This document shows positions 1 through 9,333 of a stretch of DNA of 64,000 bases, piece after piece. The position numbers were made by a program, and so were the translations under genes. The notes below the pieces were generated by a model, which saw only the letters and a list, made by a program, of their open reading frames with translations, had not been told where the DNA came from and did no database searches. Each line of letters opens with the position of its first letter. Positions within the stretch are counted from its first letter, which is position 1. This stretch comes from Elusimicrobia bacterium RIFOXYA2_FULL_39_19. GTDB taxonomy: Bacteria; Elusimicrobiota; Endomicrobiia; CG1-02-37-114; XYA2-FULL-39-19. The stretch lies in assembly GCA_001800285.1 (NCBI GenBank), contig MGVC01000020.1, forward strand, positions 1 through 64,000. Direction: 5' to 3'.

Positions 1-154
1 TGGATATAAGAATTCAGGAAACAGTGAAAGTTTAGCGGGTTTATCAGGCGGGTTTGGATATAAAGATAAAAGCGGTATAGGAATAGATTATGCGTGGGTA
101 CCTTACGGAGACTTAGGGGTAACACATAGAATTTCAATAACGAACAGATTTTGA
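1..154 (+). CDS. PorV/UPF0164-like outer-membrane protein, C-terminal fragment (5' end outside window)
   Basis: Frame 2 reads GYKNSGNSESLAGLSGGFGYKDKSGIGIDYAWVPYGDLGVTHRISITNRF* and is nearly identical to the C-terminus of the 27292..28239 product. Confidence 0.85.
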   Translation, partial: GYKNSGNSESLAGLSGGFGYKDKSGIGIDYAWVPYGDLGVTHRISITNRF

Positions 155-193
155 AAATAGTTGAAAAGAATCAAAAAACGGAGGAAAGGATTA

Positions 194-3100
194 ATGAGCA
201 AAAAAAATATTATTTTTACGGCATTATTAATTATTGGATTAGCAGTAAACTCTTTTTGCGGAGTTTCAGACCCGATAATTGCAACTGACGTAAGCCCGGA
301 TAATACAACCTTAGAAAAAATAGTTGCAAATGTAATAAATTCAGGCATGACAGACGAGCAAAAAGTTATGGCTCTATGGAAATGGAATATGCTGCATGTT
401 TCTCATAACGCTGGTATGACGGAACCTTTTATGGGCACTACAAATTCTACAGTAAGAGATACTATAAAATTTCTGCATTGTTACGGGTTTGCTGTATGCG
501 GCGATAATGCAACTTTGAGTTCAGGCTTATATGATGCAGCAGGTTTTCCTACACGTATCCGTCATCTTGGTTCGCATACAGTACCGGAAGTTTATTATGA
601 CGGCGCCTGGCATTACTATGACGCAAACCAGGCAGGTTATGCAATTAATAATGAAGGTAAAGTAGCAAGTTCAAATGACCTGGCAATAGCTCAGTACGGC
701 AACGGTGTTAATGGGGACCCTACATTGCTGGGCCCGCAGGCATCACCGAATCCTCCTGACCCTCATTTTCCGGGCAACAGTTGGTCTATTGTTCCGGGTT
801 ATCCTGCCTTTGTTTATAATTGTTATAACGGCTGGTACCCGAATAATCCTTACGATATAGGCCCTCAATGGTATGAAATACATGTCGATGCTCACCGGAT
901 GAATTTTACTTTAAAAGAAAATGAAACTTTTACCAGATATTTCCATCCACAAGGTTTTGGCGCATCAAAAAATGTTTGGTGGGGTACCGCTTCTGAACCT
1001 TACCGCAGCGGGACTACTTTTGCATTGAATTTTGTTTTACAGGATCCGGGAAATGAATTTTCCGTTAGTTCAGGCAAACGTTATCACGGCAACGGCCAAT
1101 TAGTATGGAATCCGGACTTTACCAGCGGAGATTTTTGGAACGGGGTAGAATCTTACAGTAATGTAGGAACTCAAGGATCTTCCCCGAAACTTTATGCCAC
1201 ATCAGGAACCGGCGAAATAATATTTTTAGTGGAGACTCCGTATCCCATAGGAGCCTCTCCGGCAACTACCAGTGTTTTTGATCCCGGTGCAACTAACGGT
1301 GCAATAATTTCAGGGGATGCTGTTGGAACGGCTGCCTTGGATGTTTCAATAAATCATGGGGCCACTTGGACTTCCTATGGCAGTGTGTCAGGAAGTTTCA
1401 GTGAAGATATAACAGACCAGGTAAAAGGCCATTATCTTTATTGGGCGCGGTTCAGGTTTTCTGCCGGGTCAAACGGATTGGATAATCTGCAGTTTGATAC
1501 CCGCACAATGATGAGTAATACCATGCTTCCCTGGCTGAATGAAGGAACAAACAATATTGAATATAATAGTTCAGGGCTTTCCTGTAAAACATTTATTCCG
1601 GACATTTGGACCAGCCAGGCAGTATATGAAGCCAAACGTCTTTCAGACAGTAACGTTTACTGGTATAACAATTCACTAAAACATCTTTGCATTACGGATA
1701 AGAATCAAAAAGGGTATGTCATTTATCAGATGGATGCACCGAATACTATAGAAAAAATAACTGCCAGTTTTGCTTATGCCCAGGGCATTCCTACCGTAAC
1801 GAATCAGGCATACCGCATTTATGTTTCTGTTGATAACGGTTCTACCTGGACTCAGGCCGGTGAATTTTATCCGCCTAATAAAGAATACTCAGCCTGGGGA
1901 TTTATGGATGGTGAATTGGATATATCAGCAGCGGGTGTTAACAGCTGCCAGGTAAAATTTGAAATGGATCCTCAGGGCAATAGCAGCGCTGGTATTAGCG
2001 CAATGCAAATCTATGCTCTTTATCAGGATCCATCTACTTCAGATTTAAAAATAACTTATGCCTGGAATGAAACCAAAACATTACATACGGACGAAAGGAC
2101 TGTTCCCGGTTCAGGTACATCAAATTACTCAATTTTTTGCGGGGCCAGTACTACGCCTGTGTATGTTAGAATGGAAGTAATATCCGCTAACGGTAAAACA
2201 ACCATAACCGGCAGTGTAAAAGATAGCGGCGGTTCTGGCATAAGCGGAGTAGATTTAGCCTTATCCGGAAGCAGTACCGGCAGTTACACAACCGGCGGCA
2301 GCGGATTTTATACATTCAGTGTTTCAACCGGCGGCACTTATACAGTAACCCCAACCAAAACAGACTGGAGCTTCAGCCCTGTAAATTTAAGTTTTGCAAA
2401 TATTACCAGCGCGCAAAGTAACCAGAACTTTACAGGTACTTACAGCGGCAGCGGCTATAGTATTGGCGGAACAGTAACCAGCAGTACCGGAAGTGCATTA
2501 GGCGGTGTACCAATAACGCTTAGCGGAAGTGCCAGCGGAAGTACAACAACTAACGGAAGCGGTGCTTACCAATTTAGCAGTGTAGCGCCCGGCAATTATG
2601 TAGTAACACCCAGTTTATCAAATTGGGCTTTCAGCCCTATAAACCGTACCTACACAGGACTGGGGGATAATCAAAGCAACCAGAACTTCACAGGTACCTT
2701 TATAATCCCTGCAGGGTACAGCGAGTTTGTATGTTCAATAAAAGCTACCGGCGGTGATTACACTTCTTTATCTGCCTGGGAAACAGCAATACAAAGTGAT
2801 TTAACCAGTTCAGCAGTGAAAGTATTTAATGGTATCAAAACCGGTACGATAAACGATGCAGCCACTGTAAGCGGTGCAACTTCCGGTGCAACCGGGACAG
2901 TATATCATTGTACTCAAACTCAAATATATTTGAATGTTACCGGCGGAACATTTCAAGCCGGTGAACAGATACGCGTAAATGCAAGCAATTATTTTACGGC
3001 CAATAATTCCGGTGATAAAGTTATTGCTGTGGCGGAATGTTATTCCATGACAGATACAACTCCTCTAACAATAGCCGGCTGGACCACCAGTACAACAAAT

Positions 3101-5836
3101 TATATAGAAATCCGTACTCCTGCATCATATAAACACAGCGGGCAGTGGGATACAGATGCGTATATAATGAACACAGGAGCAGCAGCATCAGATTCAATAT
3201 ACATAAATGAAGCCAATGTAAGAATAAACGGATTACAGATAAATGTAACAAAGGACGATACAGCAACATCAAATGGAATTCAGATTTATGGTGACGCTAC
3301 AAGCCCTGAAGATATAAGGATAAATAATTGTATTATCAAGGGGGCAGGAAATTTCACAACAAATTCAAAACGGGGAATATTTACAGCAGCTTCAGCAGTG
3401 GCAGGTTCAAAAGTAAGGATATACAACAACATTTTTTATGATTTTAAAGGAACCGGCAGTAGTTATATAGGGGCCTATATAAAGGATGCAAGCCGAACCT
3501 GTTACCTTTACAATAACACGGCAGTAAATTGTGAATACGGATATTACAGAGATTTGGCAACAGTAATAGTTAAGAACAATATAGCACAGGACTGCACAGA
3601 CGGTTTTGGCGGAGGCGGCTGGGATGCGGCATCCGATTACAATTTATCGGATATAGCCAGCGATGCTCCGGGAACAAATTCCAAGAATGCAACAACGGTT
3701 ACCTTTGAAAGTAAAACCAATAAAAATTTCCATATAGCAGAAGCAGATGCAAGCGCAAAAGATTTCGGAATGTATTTATCTACCGACACATATTTATCTT
3801 TCAGTACTGACATTGACGGTGATTCAAGAAGCGGCAGCTGGGATATTGGGGCGGATGAATACAGTGGAGGTGCAGGAAGCGATATAACTCCGCCGGAGCC
3901 GCCGACAAATTTAGCAGTTTTAGACCAAACAGAAACCAGCCTAACCATAAGCTGGACTGCCAGTGTACAGGCCAGTGACGGTGATTATGCAGAGTATTAC
4001 AAAATATACCGGGATGCGGTATTGGCCGGCACTACAACAGGTTTGAATTTTACAGATACAGGGTTGAGTGCAGGAACAACATATAATTATAAAGTATATT
4101 CTGTTGATGATATAGGTAACCAGTGCAGTGAATGTGTAACCGCAGATTTTAATACATCCGGATCCGGAGCAGATACAACTCCGCCTAATCCTCCGACAAG
4201 TTTGGATAGTTCCGTACAAACAGAAACCAGTATAACCTTAACCTGGACAGCCAGTGCACAGGCCAGTGATAATGATTATGCCAGTTACTATAAAGTTTAC
4301 CGGAATGCAGTTTTGGCAGGTTCACCCGGTGATACAACATTTACAGATACAGGATTAACAAAAAATACAACTTATAGTTACACAGTATATGCGGTAGATG
4401 ATGCCGGCAATCAGAGTACCAGTGCTGCCAGTAAAAGTTTTTCAACTTCAGGAGCAGATACAACAGCGCCTACAATAGTATCGGTGATAGTAACAAATGC
4501 AACAACAGTTACAGTAGTGTTCAGTGAACCAGTAGACCAAACAACAGCAGAAACAAAAGCAAATTACAGCATTAATAACAGTATAAATATAGCAGGCGCG
4601 GTATTAGATTCAGATGAAAAAACAGTAACTTTAACTACCAGCCAGCATAGCATAGGAACAACTTATACAATAACAATAAGCAGTATCAAGGACCAGGCAG
4701 GAACGCCCAACACAATAGCAGCCAACAGCACAATGAACTATATGTACGGAGACACAGTAGCCCCCGGCAATGTAACCAGCTTAAGTGTTATGGATAATCC
4801 TACAGACAGAGGCGGTAAGGCAATAGTCAGCTGGACCAAAGTTTCTGACAATGATATAGCAGGTTATAAAGTTTACTATTCACCGGTGCCCTTTAGCAGT
4901 ATAACCGGGGCAACCTATTTCAGCGGTTCGCCGGTTTCAAACCTAAACGCATCTTCATGCGTAGTAACCGGCTTAATAGTAAACAGTCAGGACTACTATT
5001 TTGGAGTATTGGCGGTAGATTTATCAGGAAATGTAAGCACTGTCATAGCTAATGTAGGCCCGGTACGAGCCATAAATAACCGGTTAGGTGAAACCATAAA
5101 CGGGCAGAAAGTTTATGAAATAACAATGAATTGTTATAACCTGAAAGCAAAAGTGATAGCAACCCCCGGTTTAAACGACGGAGTATATGTAAACATAAAG
5201 AAACCCGAAACAAAAGCATTAAAGATAAGCCAGGCAAACACAGCTGCGCAGAATGATACAAAGATAATGAGTACAACAATAAATGATTTATCGGATACCA
5301 GCACGGAGTTTAATGCTTTGTTGAGCCTGGTAGACAGAGTAACAATAGTATTGTCCTATCCATCAACTATAACAGGAGAAACAGAAAACGGATTAAGAAT
5401 ATATTGCCTGAATGAAACAACAGAGGAGTGGGAACTGGTACCCGGGGCGCAGGAATTATCCCCGCTTGCAAATACGGTAGCGGTAGAAGTAGGGCATTTC
5501 AGCGTGTACAGAATAATGGGAGCAGTATTATCAAAAGACAACTTAAAAGAGGTAAGGGTATATCCAAACCCGTTTAAACCTAATGACACTAAATCAGAAA
5601 CGGGAACCTGGGACCGGGGTATAGCGTTTGAGAATCTAACAAACAATTCAACGATAAAAATATATACGTTGACAGGTGAACCTGTAATAACGCTTGAAGA
5701 AACAGATAATGACGGTAAATATACCTGGGACGTAAAGAATAAGGAGAAAGAAAAACTCTCAAGCGGAACCTATATTTATAAAATCACTAACACTACCGGT
5801 GAAAAAATAACCGGAAAAATAGGGATAGTGAGATGA
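194..5836 (+). CDS. Large secreted modular protein: transglutaminase-like N-terminal region, carboxypeptidase-regulatory-like repeats, beta-helix-like module, FN3 domains, C-terminal YPNPFKPN sorting-type module
   Basis: ORF 161..5836; ATG at 194 follows GGAGGAAAGGA and starts a signal peptide (MSKKNIIFTALLIIGLAVNSFCG). FN3-like repeats (PPTNLAVLDQTETSLTISWTAS). C-term VRVYPNPFKPNDTKSETG...GKIGIVR. Confidence 0.85.
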   Translation: MSKKNIIFTALLIIGLAVNSFCGVSDPIIATDVSPDNTTLEKIVANVINSGMTDEQKVMALWKWNMLHVSHNAGMTEPFMGTTNSTVRDTIKFLHCYGFAVCGDNATLSSGLYDAAGFPTRIRHLGSHTVPEVYYDGAWHYYDANQAGYAINNEGKVASSNDLAIAQYGNGVNGDPTLLGPQASPNPPDPHFPGNSWSIVPGYPAFVYNCYNGWYPNNPYDIGPQWYEIHVDAHRMNFTLKENETFTRYFHPQGFGASKNVWWGTASEPYRSGTTFALNFVLQDPGNEFSVSSGKRYHGNGQLVWNPDFTSGDFWNGVESYSNVGTQGSSPKLYATSGTGEIIFLVETPYPIGASPATTSVFDPGATNGAIISGDAVGTAALDVSINHGATWTSYGSVSGSFSEDITDQVKGHYLYWARFRFSAGSNGLDNLQFDTRTMMSNTMLPWLNEGTNNIEYNSSGLSCKTFIPDIWTSQAVYEAKRLSDSNVYWYNNSLKHLCITDKNQKGYVIYQMDAPNTIEKITASFAYAQGIPTVTNQAYRIYVSVDNGSTWTQAGEFYPPNKEYSAWGFMDGELDISAAGVNSCQVKFEMDPQGNSSAGISAMQIYALYQDPSTSDLKITYAWNETKTLHTDERTVPGSGTSNYSIFCGASTTPVYVRMEVISANGKTTITGSVKDSGGSGISGVDLALSGSSTGSYTTGGSGFYTFSVSTGGTYTVTPTKTDWSFSPVNLSFANITSAQSNQNFTGTYSGSGYSIGGTVTSSTGSALGGVPITLSGSASGSTTTNGSGAYQFSSVAPGNYVVTPSLSNWAFSPINRTYTGLGDNQSNQNFTGTFIIPAGYSEFVCSIKATGGDYTSLSAWETAIQSDLTSSAVKVFNGIKTGTINDAATVSGATSGATGTVYHCTQTQIYLNVTGGTFQAGEQIRVNASNYFTANNSGDKVIAVAECYSMTDTTPLTIAGWTTSTTNYIEIRTPASYKHSGQWDTDAYIMNTGAAASDSIYINEANVRINGLQINVTKDDTATSNGIQIYGDATSPEDIRINNCIIKGAGNFTTNSKRGIFTAASAVAGSKVRIYNNIFYDFKGTGSSYIGAYIKDASRTCYLYNNTAVNCEYGYYRDLATVIVKNNIAQDCTDGFGGGGWDAASDYNLSDIASDAPGTNSKNATTVTFESKTNKNFHIAEADASAKDFGMYLSTDTYLSFSTDIDGDSRSGSWDIGADEYSGGAGSDITPPEPPTNLAVLDQTETSLTISWTASVQASDGDYAEYYKIYRDAVLAGTTTGLNFTDTGLSAGTTYNYKVYSVDDIGNQCSECVTADFNTSGSGADTTPPNPPTSLDSSVQTETSITLTWTASAQASDNDYASYYKVYRNAVLAGSPGDTTFTDTGLTKNTTYSYTVYAVDDAGNQSTSAASKSFSTSGADTTAPTIVSVIVTNATTVTVVFSEPVDQTTAETKANYSINNSINIAGAVLDSDEKTVTLTTSQHSIGTTYTITISSIKDQAGTPNTIAANSTMNYMYGDTVAPGNVTSLSVMDNPTDRGGKAIVSWTKVSDNDIAGYKVYYSPVPFSSITGATYFSGSPVSNLNASSCVVTGLIVNSQDYYFGVLAVDLSGNVSTVIANVGPVRAINNRLGETINGQKVYEITMNCYNLKAKVIATPGLNDGVYVNIKKPETKALKISQANTAAQNDTKIMSTTINDLSDTSTEFNALLSLVDRVTIVLSYPSTITGETENGLRIYCLNETTEEWELVPGAQELSPLANTVAVEVGHFSVYRIMGAVLSKDNLKEVRVYPNPFKPNDTKSETGTWDRGIAFENLTNNSTIKIYTLTGEPVITLEETDNDGKYTWDVKNKEKEKLSSGTYIYKITNTTGEKITGKIGIVR

Positions 5837-5866
5837 GTCCAAAATACCTCGCAATTATTTGAGGGG

Positions 5867-6046
5867 TATTTACCCGCTTTCGCAGAATGCCCCGAGTGTA
5901 AACTTAGGCGTGAATGCGTTGTAGGGTATCCCCTAAAGCTGTCCGCCACAAATCATTGGCGGACGGTTAGCGACAGGGGATGTGCTTCGGCGGTTTTTGC
6001 CGAAGATGAAGCAGCTGCTATGGGCGTAAGCCCATAGTGCTTCACT
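5867..6046. repeat. Structured intergenic element, copy 1 (inverted relative to copy 2 at 61918..62100)
   Basis: About 180 bp matching the reverse complement of 61918..62100 along its flanks. Stems: ATCCCCT/AGGGGAT, GTCCGCC/GGCGGAC, CTTCGGC/GCCGAAG, CTATGGGC-GTAA-GCCCATAG. Confidence 0.85.
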
Positions 6047-6058
6047 ATAAAAAAACCC

Positions 6059-6087
6059 TTGAAAACCAGGGTTTTACGGTGTATAAT
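6059..6087 (+). promoter_or_regulatory. Sigma70-type promoter (TTGAAA-17-TATAAT) for the 6187 operon
   Basis: TTGAAA 6059-6064, 17-nt spacer, TATAAT 6082-6087, preceded by AAAAAAACCC. Confidence 0.75.
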
Positions 6088-6129
6088 AATAATAGGAAAT
6101 ACGCATATTGTGCATTTCCTATTATTTTT
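6088..6129 (+). terminator. Leader hairpin plus T-tract (attenuator-like)
   Basis: AATAATAGGAAAT / ATTTCCTATTATT 13-bp stem followed by TTTTT, directly downstream of the -10. Confidence 0.7.
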
Positions 6130-6137
6130 GTATGTCA

Positions 6138-6153
6138 ATGCAGACGGTTGCGC
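6138..6153 (+). promoter_or_regulatory. Operator-like motif, site S0 (ATGCAGACGGTTGCGC)
   Basis: Matches the recurrent 16-bp motif; 8 nt after the T-tract. Confidence 0.65.
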
Positions 6154-6186
6154 ATATTAAAAGTGTCACAGTATTGTGCAAAAAAT

Positions 6187-7320
6187 ATGAAATTTAGAAA
6201 ATTTGGCAAATTAGATTGGCAGGCTTCCGTACTCGGGTTCGGCTGTATGCGTTTTCCAGTTGTTAATAACAGTGATGCAGTAGATGAAAAGGAAAGCATA
6301 CGAATGATTCGTTATGCAATTGATAACGGTGTAAACTACCTGGATTCAGCTTATGGTTATCACGAGGGTAAAAGCGAGGTGGTTTTAGGTAAGGCTTTAA
6401 AGGCCGGATACAGGCAAAAAGTCAAACTAACTACAAAAATTCCTGTTTGGGCTGTAAATACAGAAAGCGATTTTGATAAAGTTCTGGACGAACAACTAAA
6501 AAGGCTCAATGTTGACTATATAGATTTTTATCTTTTTCATTCACTTAATATAGATTATTGGAAAAAAATACAAAAATTCAATTTAATTGAAAAAGCCCAG
6601 TCTGCAATAAAAGAAGGAAAAATCAGGAATATAGGTTTTTCATCTCACGATAGTTACAAGAATATAAAAACAATAATTGATAGTTTTGATCAATGGGTTT
6701 TATGCCAGTTTCAATATAATTATTTGGATTCTAATTCAGAAAGTGTTAAATATGCAGCGTCAAAGGGGCTTGCTGTTGTTGTAATGGAACCTTTGCTTGG
6801 AGGAAAACTTTCAAATCCTCCGCAAATTATTAAAGATATTTTCGATAACTCAGGTTATAGAAAAGAACGTTCTCCTTCAGATTGGGCTTTACAATGGGTG
6901 TGGAACCAGCAGGAAATTTCTGTGGTGTTAAGCGGAATGAGCGCGATGCAGCAGGTTCAAGAAAATATTAAGTCAGCAAATATTTCCAGTCCGGGGCTTT
7001 TAAACCGCAAAGAGTTAAAAGTTCTTGAGCGTGCCAGAGCGCAGTATGAAAAATTAATTCCCATTAAATGTACAGGGTGCAATTATTGCAAACCATGCCC
7101 TCAAAAAATAAATATACCCTGGGTGTTTGAATTATATAACAAAGGTTTTATACACCAGCATTTTGAAAGTTACTCCAGGGCTTATTCTATGTTAGGAGAA
7201 GCGAAAGCTGATGCGTGTATTCAATGTGCTAAGTGTGAAAAGAAATGTCCTCAAGGGCTGCCAATAAGTAAATTTATGTCAAAGGTAAGCGGGGTTTTTA
7301 AAACATGCGCAGTGAAATAA
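6187..7320 (+). CDS. Aldo/keto reductase with C-terminal 4Fe-4S ferredoxin-like domain
   Basis: MKFRKFGKLDWQASVLGFGCMRFP; C-terminal CTGCNYCKPCP and CIQCAKCEKKCP clusters. Start 6187 preferred over 6037, which would cover the promoter and hairpin. Confidence 0.9.
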   Translation: MKFRKFGKLDWQASVLGFGCMRFPVVNNSDAVDEKESIRMIRYAIDNGVNYLDSAYGYHEGKSEVVLGKALKAGYRQKVKLTTKIPVWAVNTESDFDKVLDEQLKRLNVDYIDFYLFHSLNIDYWKKIQKFNLIEKAQSAIKEGKIRNIGFSSHDSYKNIKTIIDSFDQWVLCQFQYNYLDSNSESVKYAASKGLAVVVMEPLLGGKLSNPPQIIKDIFDNSGYRKERSPSDWALQWVWNQQEISVVLSGMSAMQQVQENIKSANISSPGLLNRKELKVLERARAQYEKLIPIKCTGCNYCKPCPQKINIPWVFELYNKGFIHQHFESYSRAYSMLGEAKADACIQCAKCEKKCPQGLPISKFMSKVSGVFKTCAVK

Positions 7321-7889
7321 ATAAGTTTTTTGTTAATTTTGCAGTAATCAGTATGTTTGTTTTATCAATAACAGTATATGCCTCGGCCGGCAACAGGTTA
7401 GCTGTAATGGATTTTTCAAAATGGGATATGCCAACCATAGTAAATGATACTGTTATACCGGTATTAGCAGAAGATTATATTGAGGGTGATCAGGGGTTAA
7501 GTTTAAAAATCACTTTTGTAGGCCGTGGTTTTTGCGGGCGTAAAAACGTTGAAAAACCCTGGTCAGATTTCAAGTATTTCAAATTTAGCGCTTATAACGC
7601 CCAAAATAAAAATCTTACGTTTTCGCTTGTAATAAAAGATAAAAACAGCATAAGCAGCAGGAAAAACATGGATACCTGGATAGTCCTGCCCTTTGTTTTG
7701 AAGCCCGGAATGAACAGAGTATCATTAAATCTGAAAAAAGCTGAACATTTTGGAGATAAGAAAAAAATAGATCTTTCTGAAATAAAACAATGGCATTTTT
7801 CTTATAAGCTTTTTCCTGAGCAGAAATGGGAAGAAACCGGCCCCGAGCAGGTTGTTATATATATAAGCGACATAAGAGTGGAAAATTGA
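7305..7889 (+). CDS. Secreted protein with CBM-like domain, unknown function
   Basis: Signal peptide; domain pattern (EGDQGLSLKITF...KPWSDFKYFKFSAYN) resembles the duplicated domain in 54512..55651. Confidence 0.7.
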   Translation: MRSEINKFFVNFAVISMFVLSITVYASAGNRLAVMDFSKWDMPTIVNDTVIPVLAEDYIEGDQGLSLKITFVGRGFCGRKNVEKPWSDFKYFKFSAYNAQNKNLTFSLVIKDKNSISSRKNMDTWIVLPFVLKPGMNRVSLNLKKAEHFGDKKKIDLSEIKQWHFSYKLFPEQKWEETGPEQVVIYISDIRVEN

Positions 7890-7914
7890 GAAAAAAACGG
7901 TAAAGGAGAAATAT

Positions 7915-9264
7915 TTGATGAAAAAAACAAAAAGAACATCACTATTATTGGTTTTATTATTATCTTTTTTTTCATTGTTTTTTGTCGGAAATGTAAATGC
8001 AGAAAAGCTCCGTTACATTGTAGAAACTGATGCAGGGGGTGACCCGGATGATGAAGCTTCTCTTGTTAGGTTTATGTTATATTTAAACGATATTGAACTT
8101 GAAGGTATGATTGCCACAAGGCCGGAAACCAGGGAAGATAATACAAATCCGCAGCGTACCGGGCTGGATATTTGCCGTTCTTACCTCAACGCTTATGGCG
8201 AAGTCTATGATAAACTTAAAGAAAATGACCCCGAATATCCAACAAAACAATATTTATGGGATAGGACCGTGGCAGGTTATGATAATACTGATGACGGCGT
8301 GAACCTGATAATTTCCATAGTTGATAAAGATGACCCCAGGCCTGTATGGTTTAGCAACTGGGGAACTGATGACGGTACTATCAGCAGTTTAAAAAGAGCG
8401 CTGGATAAAGTTTTGGCCGAGAGGGGCCCGGAAGGTTATGCTGTTTTTAAAAATAAAATAAATCTTTGTTCCGATATGACTTATCCGGATAATAAATTTG
8501 GAGGCCATACGGGAAAAATTAAACCTGACTGGTTAATTACGATTGACACAAAACTTCCGGATATGGATTGCGGCACCTGGTACTGGAGGTTCAAACCTTT
8601 AACCTATAAAGCAGGCGGGTTTGATATAGACGCTGATGTTAAAACTAATCACGGGCCTCTTGGGCCGCTTTATACAATTCAGAAAGAAGGGGACACCTGT
8701 GAGTTTCTTTATGTGTTACCTACAGGCCTTTCTGATGTAAATCATCCTGAGTGGGGCTGCTGGGCAGGCCGCTATGGAGTGAATGAAACTTACAATAATC
8801 CTAATTGGTACTGGATAAATCAAAGAGACAGATGGGAACGCACCATAAGCAGGGATAATACCTTATTAAGGTGGGCAGTACACATACAAAATGATTTTAA
8901 AGCCAGAATGGACTGGTGCGTAAAATCTTATAAAGAGTGTAATCACGAACCCGTGGTTGTGTGCCAGGATAATAAGACAACTGATGTGCTTTATGAAAAT
9001 ATAAAATCCGGAGAAGATGTAACACTAAGCGCAAAAGGAACAATGGATCCTGACGGTAATAAGCTTATTTATAGCTGGTATGTTTACCCTGAGCCAAGCA
9101 GCTACCAGGGGGAAGTATCAATCAGTAATGCTGATAAGCAAGAGTGTAAAGTCAGTATACCCCAAGATGCCGGAGAAAAAAATATACATATTATTTTAGC
9201 AGTTACCGATGACGGCTCACCGGCGCTTACCAGGTACAGAAGGGTGATTGTTCAGGCAAACTGA
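7915..9264 (+). CDS. DUF1593-type protein (nucleoside-hydrolase-like)
   Basis: LRYIVETDAGGDPDDEASLVRFMLYLNDIELEGMIA; C-terminal Ig-like domain. Confidence 0.8.
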   Translation: MMKKTKRTSLLLVLLLSFFSLFFVGNVNAEKLRYIVETDAGGDPDDEASLVRFMLYLNDIELEGMIATRPETREDNTNPQRTGLDICRSYLNAYGEVYDKLKENDPEYPTKQYLWDRTVAGYDNTDDGVNLIISIVDKDDPRPVWFSNWGTDDGTISSLKRALDKVLAERGPEGYAVFKNKINLCSDMTYPDNKFGGHTGKIKPDWLITIDTKLPDMDCGTWYWRFKPLTYKAGGFDIDADVKTNHGPLGPLYTIQKEGDTCEFLYVLPTGLSDVNHPEWGCWAGRYGVNETYNNPNWYWINQRDRWERTISRDNTLLRWAVHIQNDFKARMDWCVKSYKECNHEPVVVCQDNKTTDVLYENIKSGEDVTLSAKGTMDPDGNKLIYSWYVYPEPSSYQGEVSISNADKQECKVSIPQDAGEKNIHIILAVTDDGSPALTRYRRVIVQAN

Positions 9265-9333
9265 CAATACAGGCGGTTGTATAAAGCTGATAAATATAAT
9301 AACATGGAACGAGAAATAATAGAGGGGCAAAAA

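Noticed and set aside
103-348. Antisense and short ORFs in the six-frame track (e.g. 103..348, 3637..3948, 9994..10341, 13826..14275, 16516..16920)
   Set aside because: They lie opposite or inside well-supported genes and have low-complexity or non-protein-like translations.
6037-6186. Extended N-terminus of the aldo/keto reductase ORF
   Set aside because: It covers the promoter, leader hairpin and operator; homology starts at MKFRKFGKLDWQ (6187).
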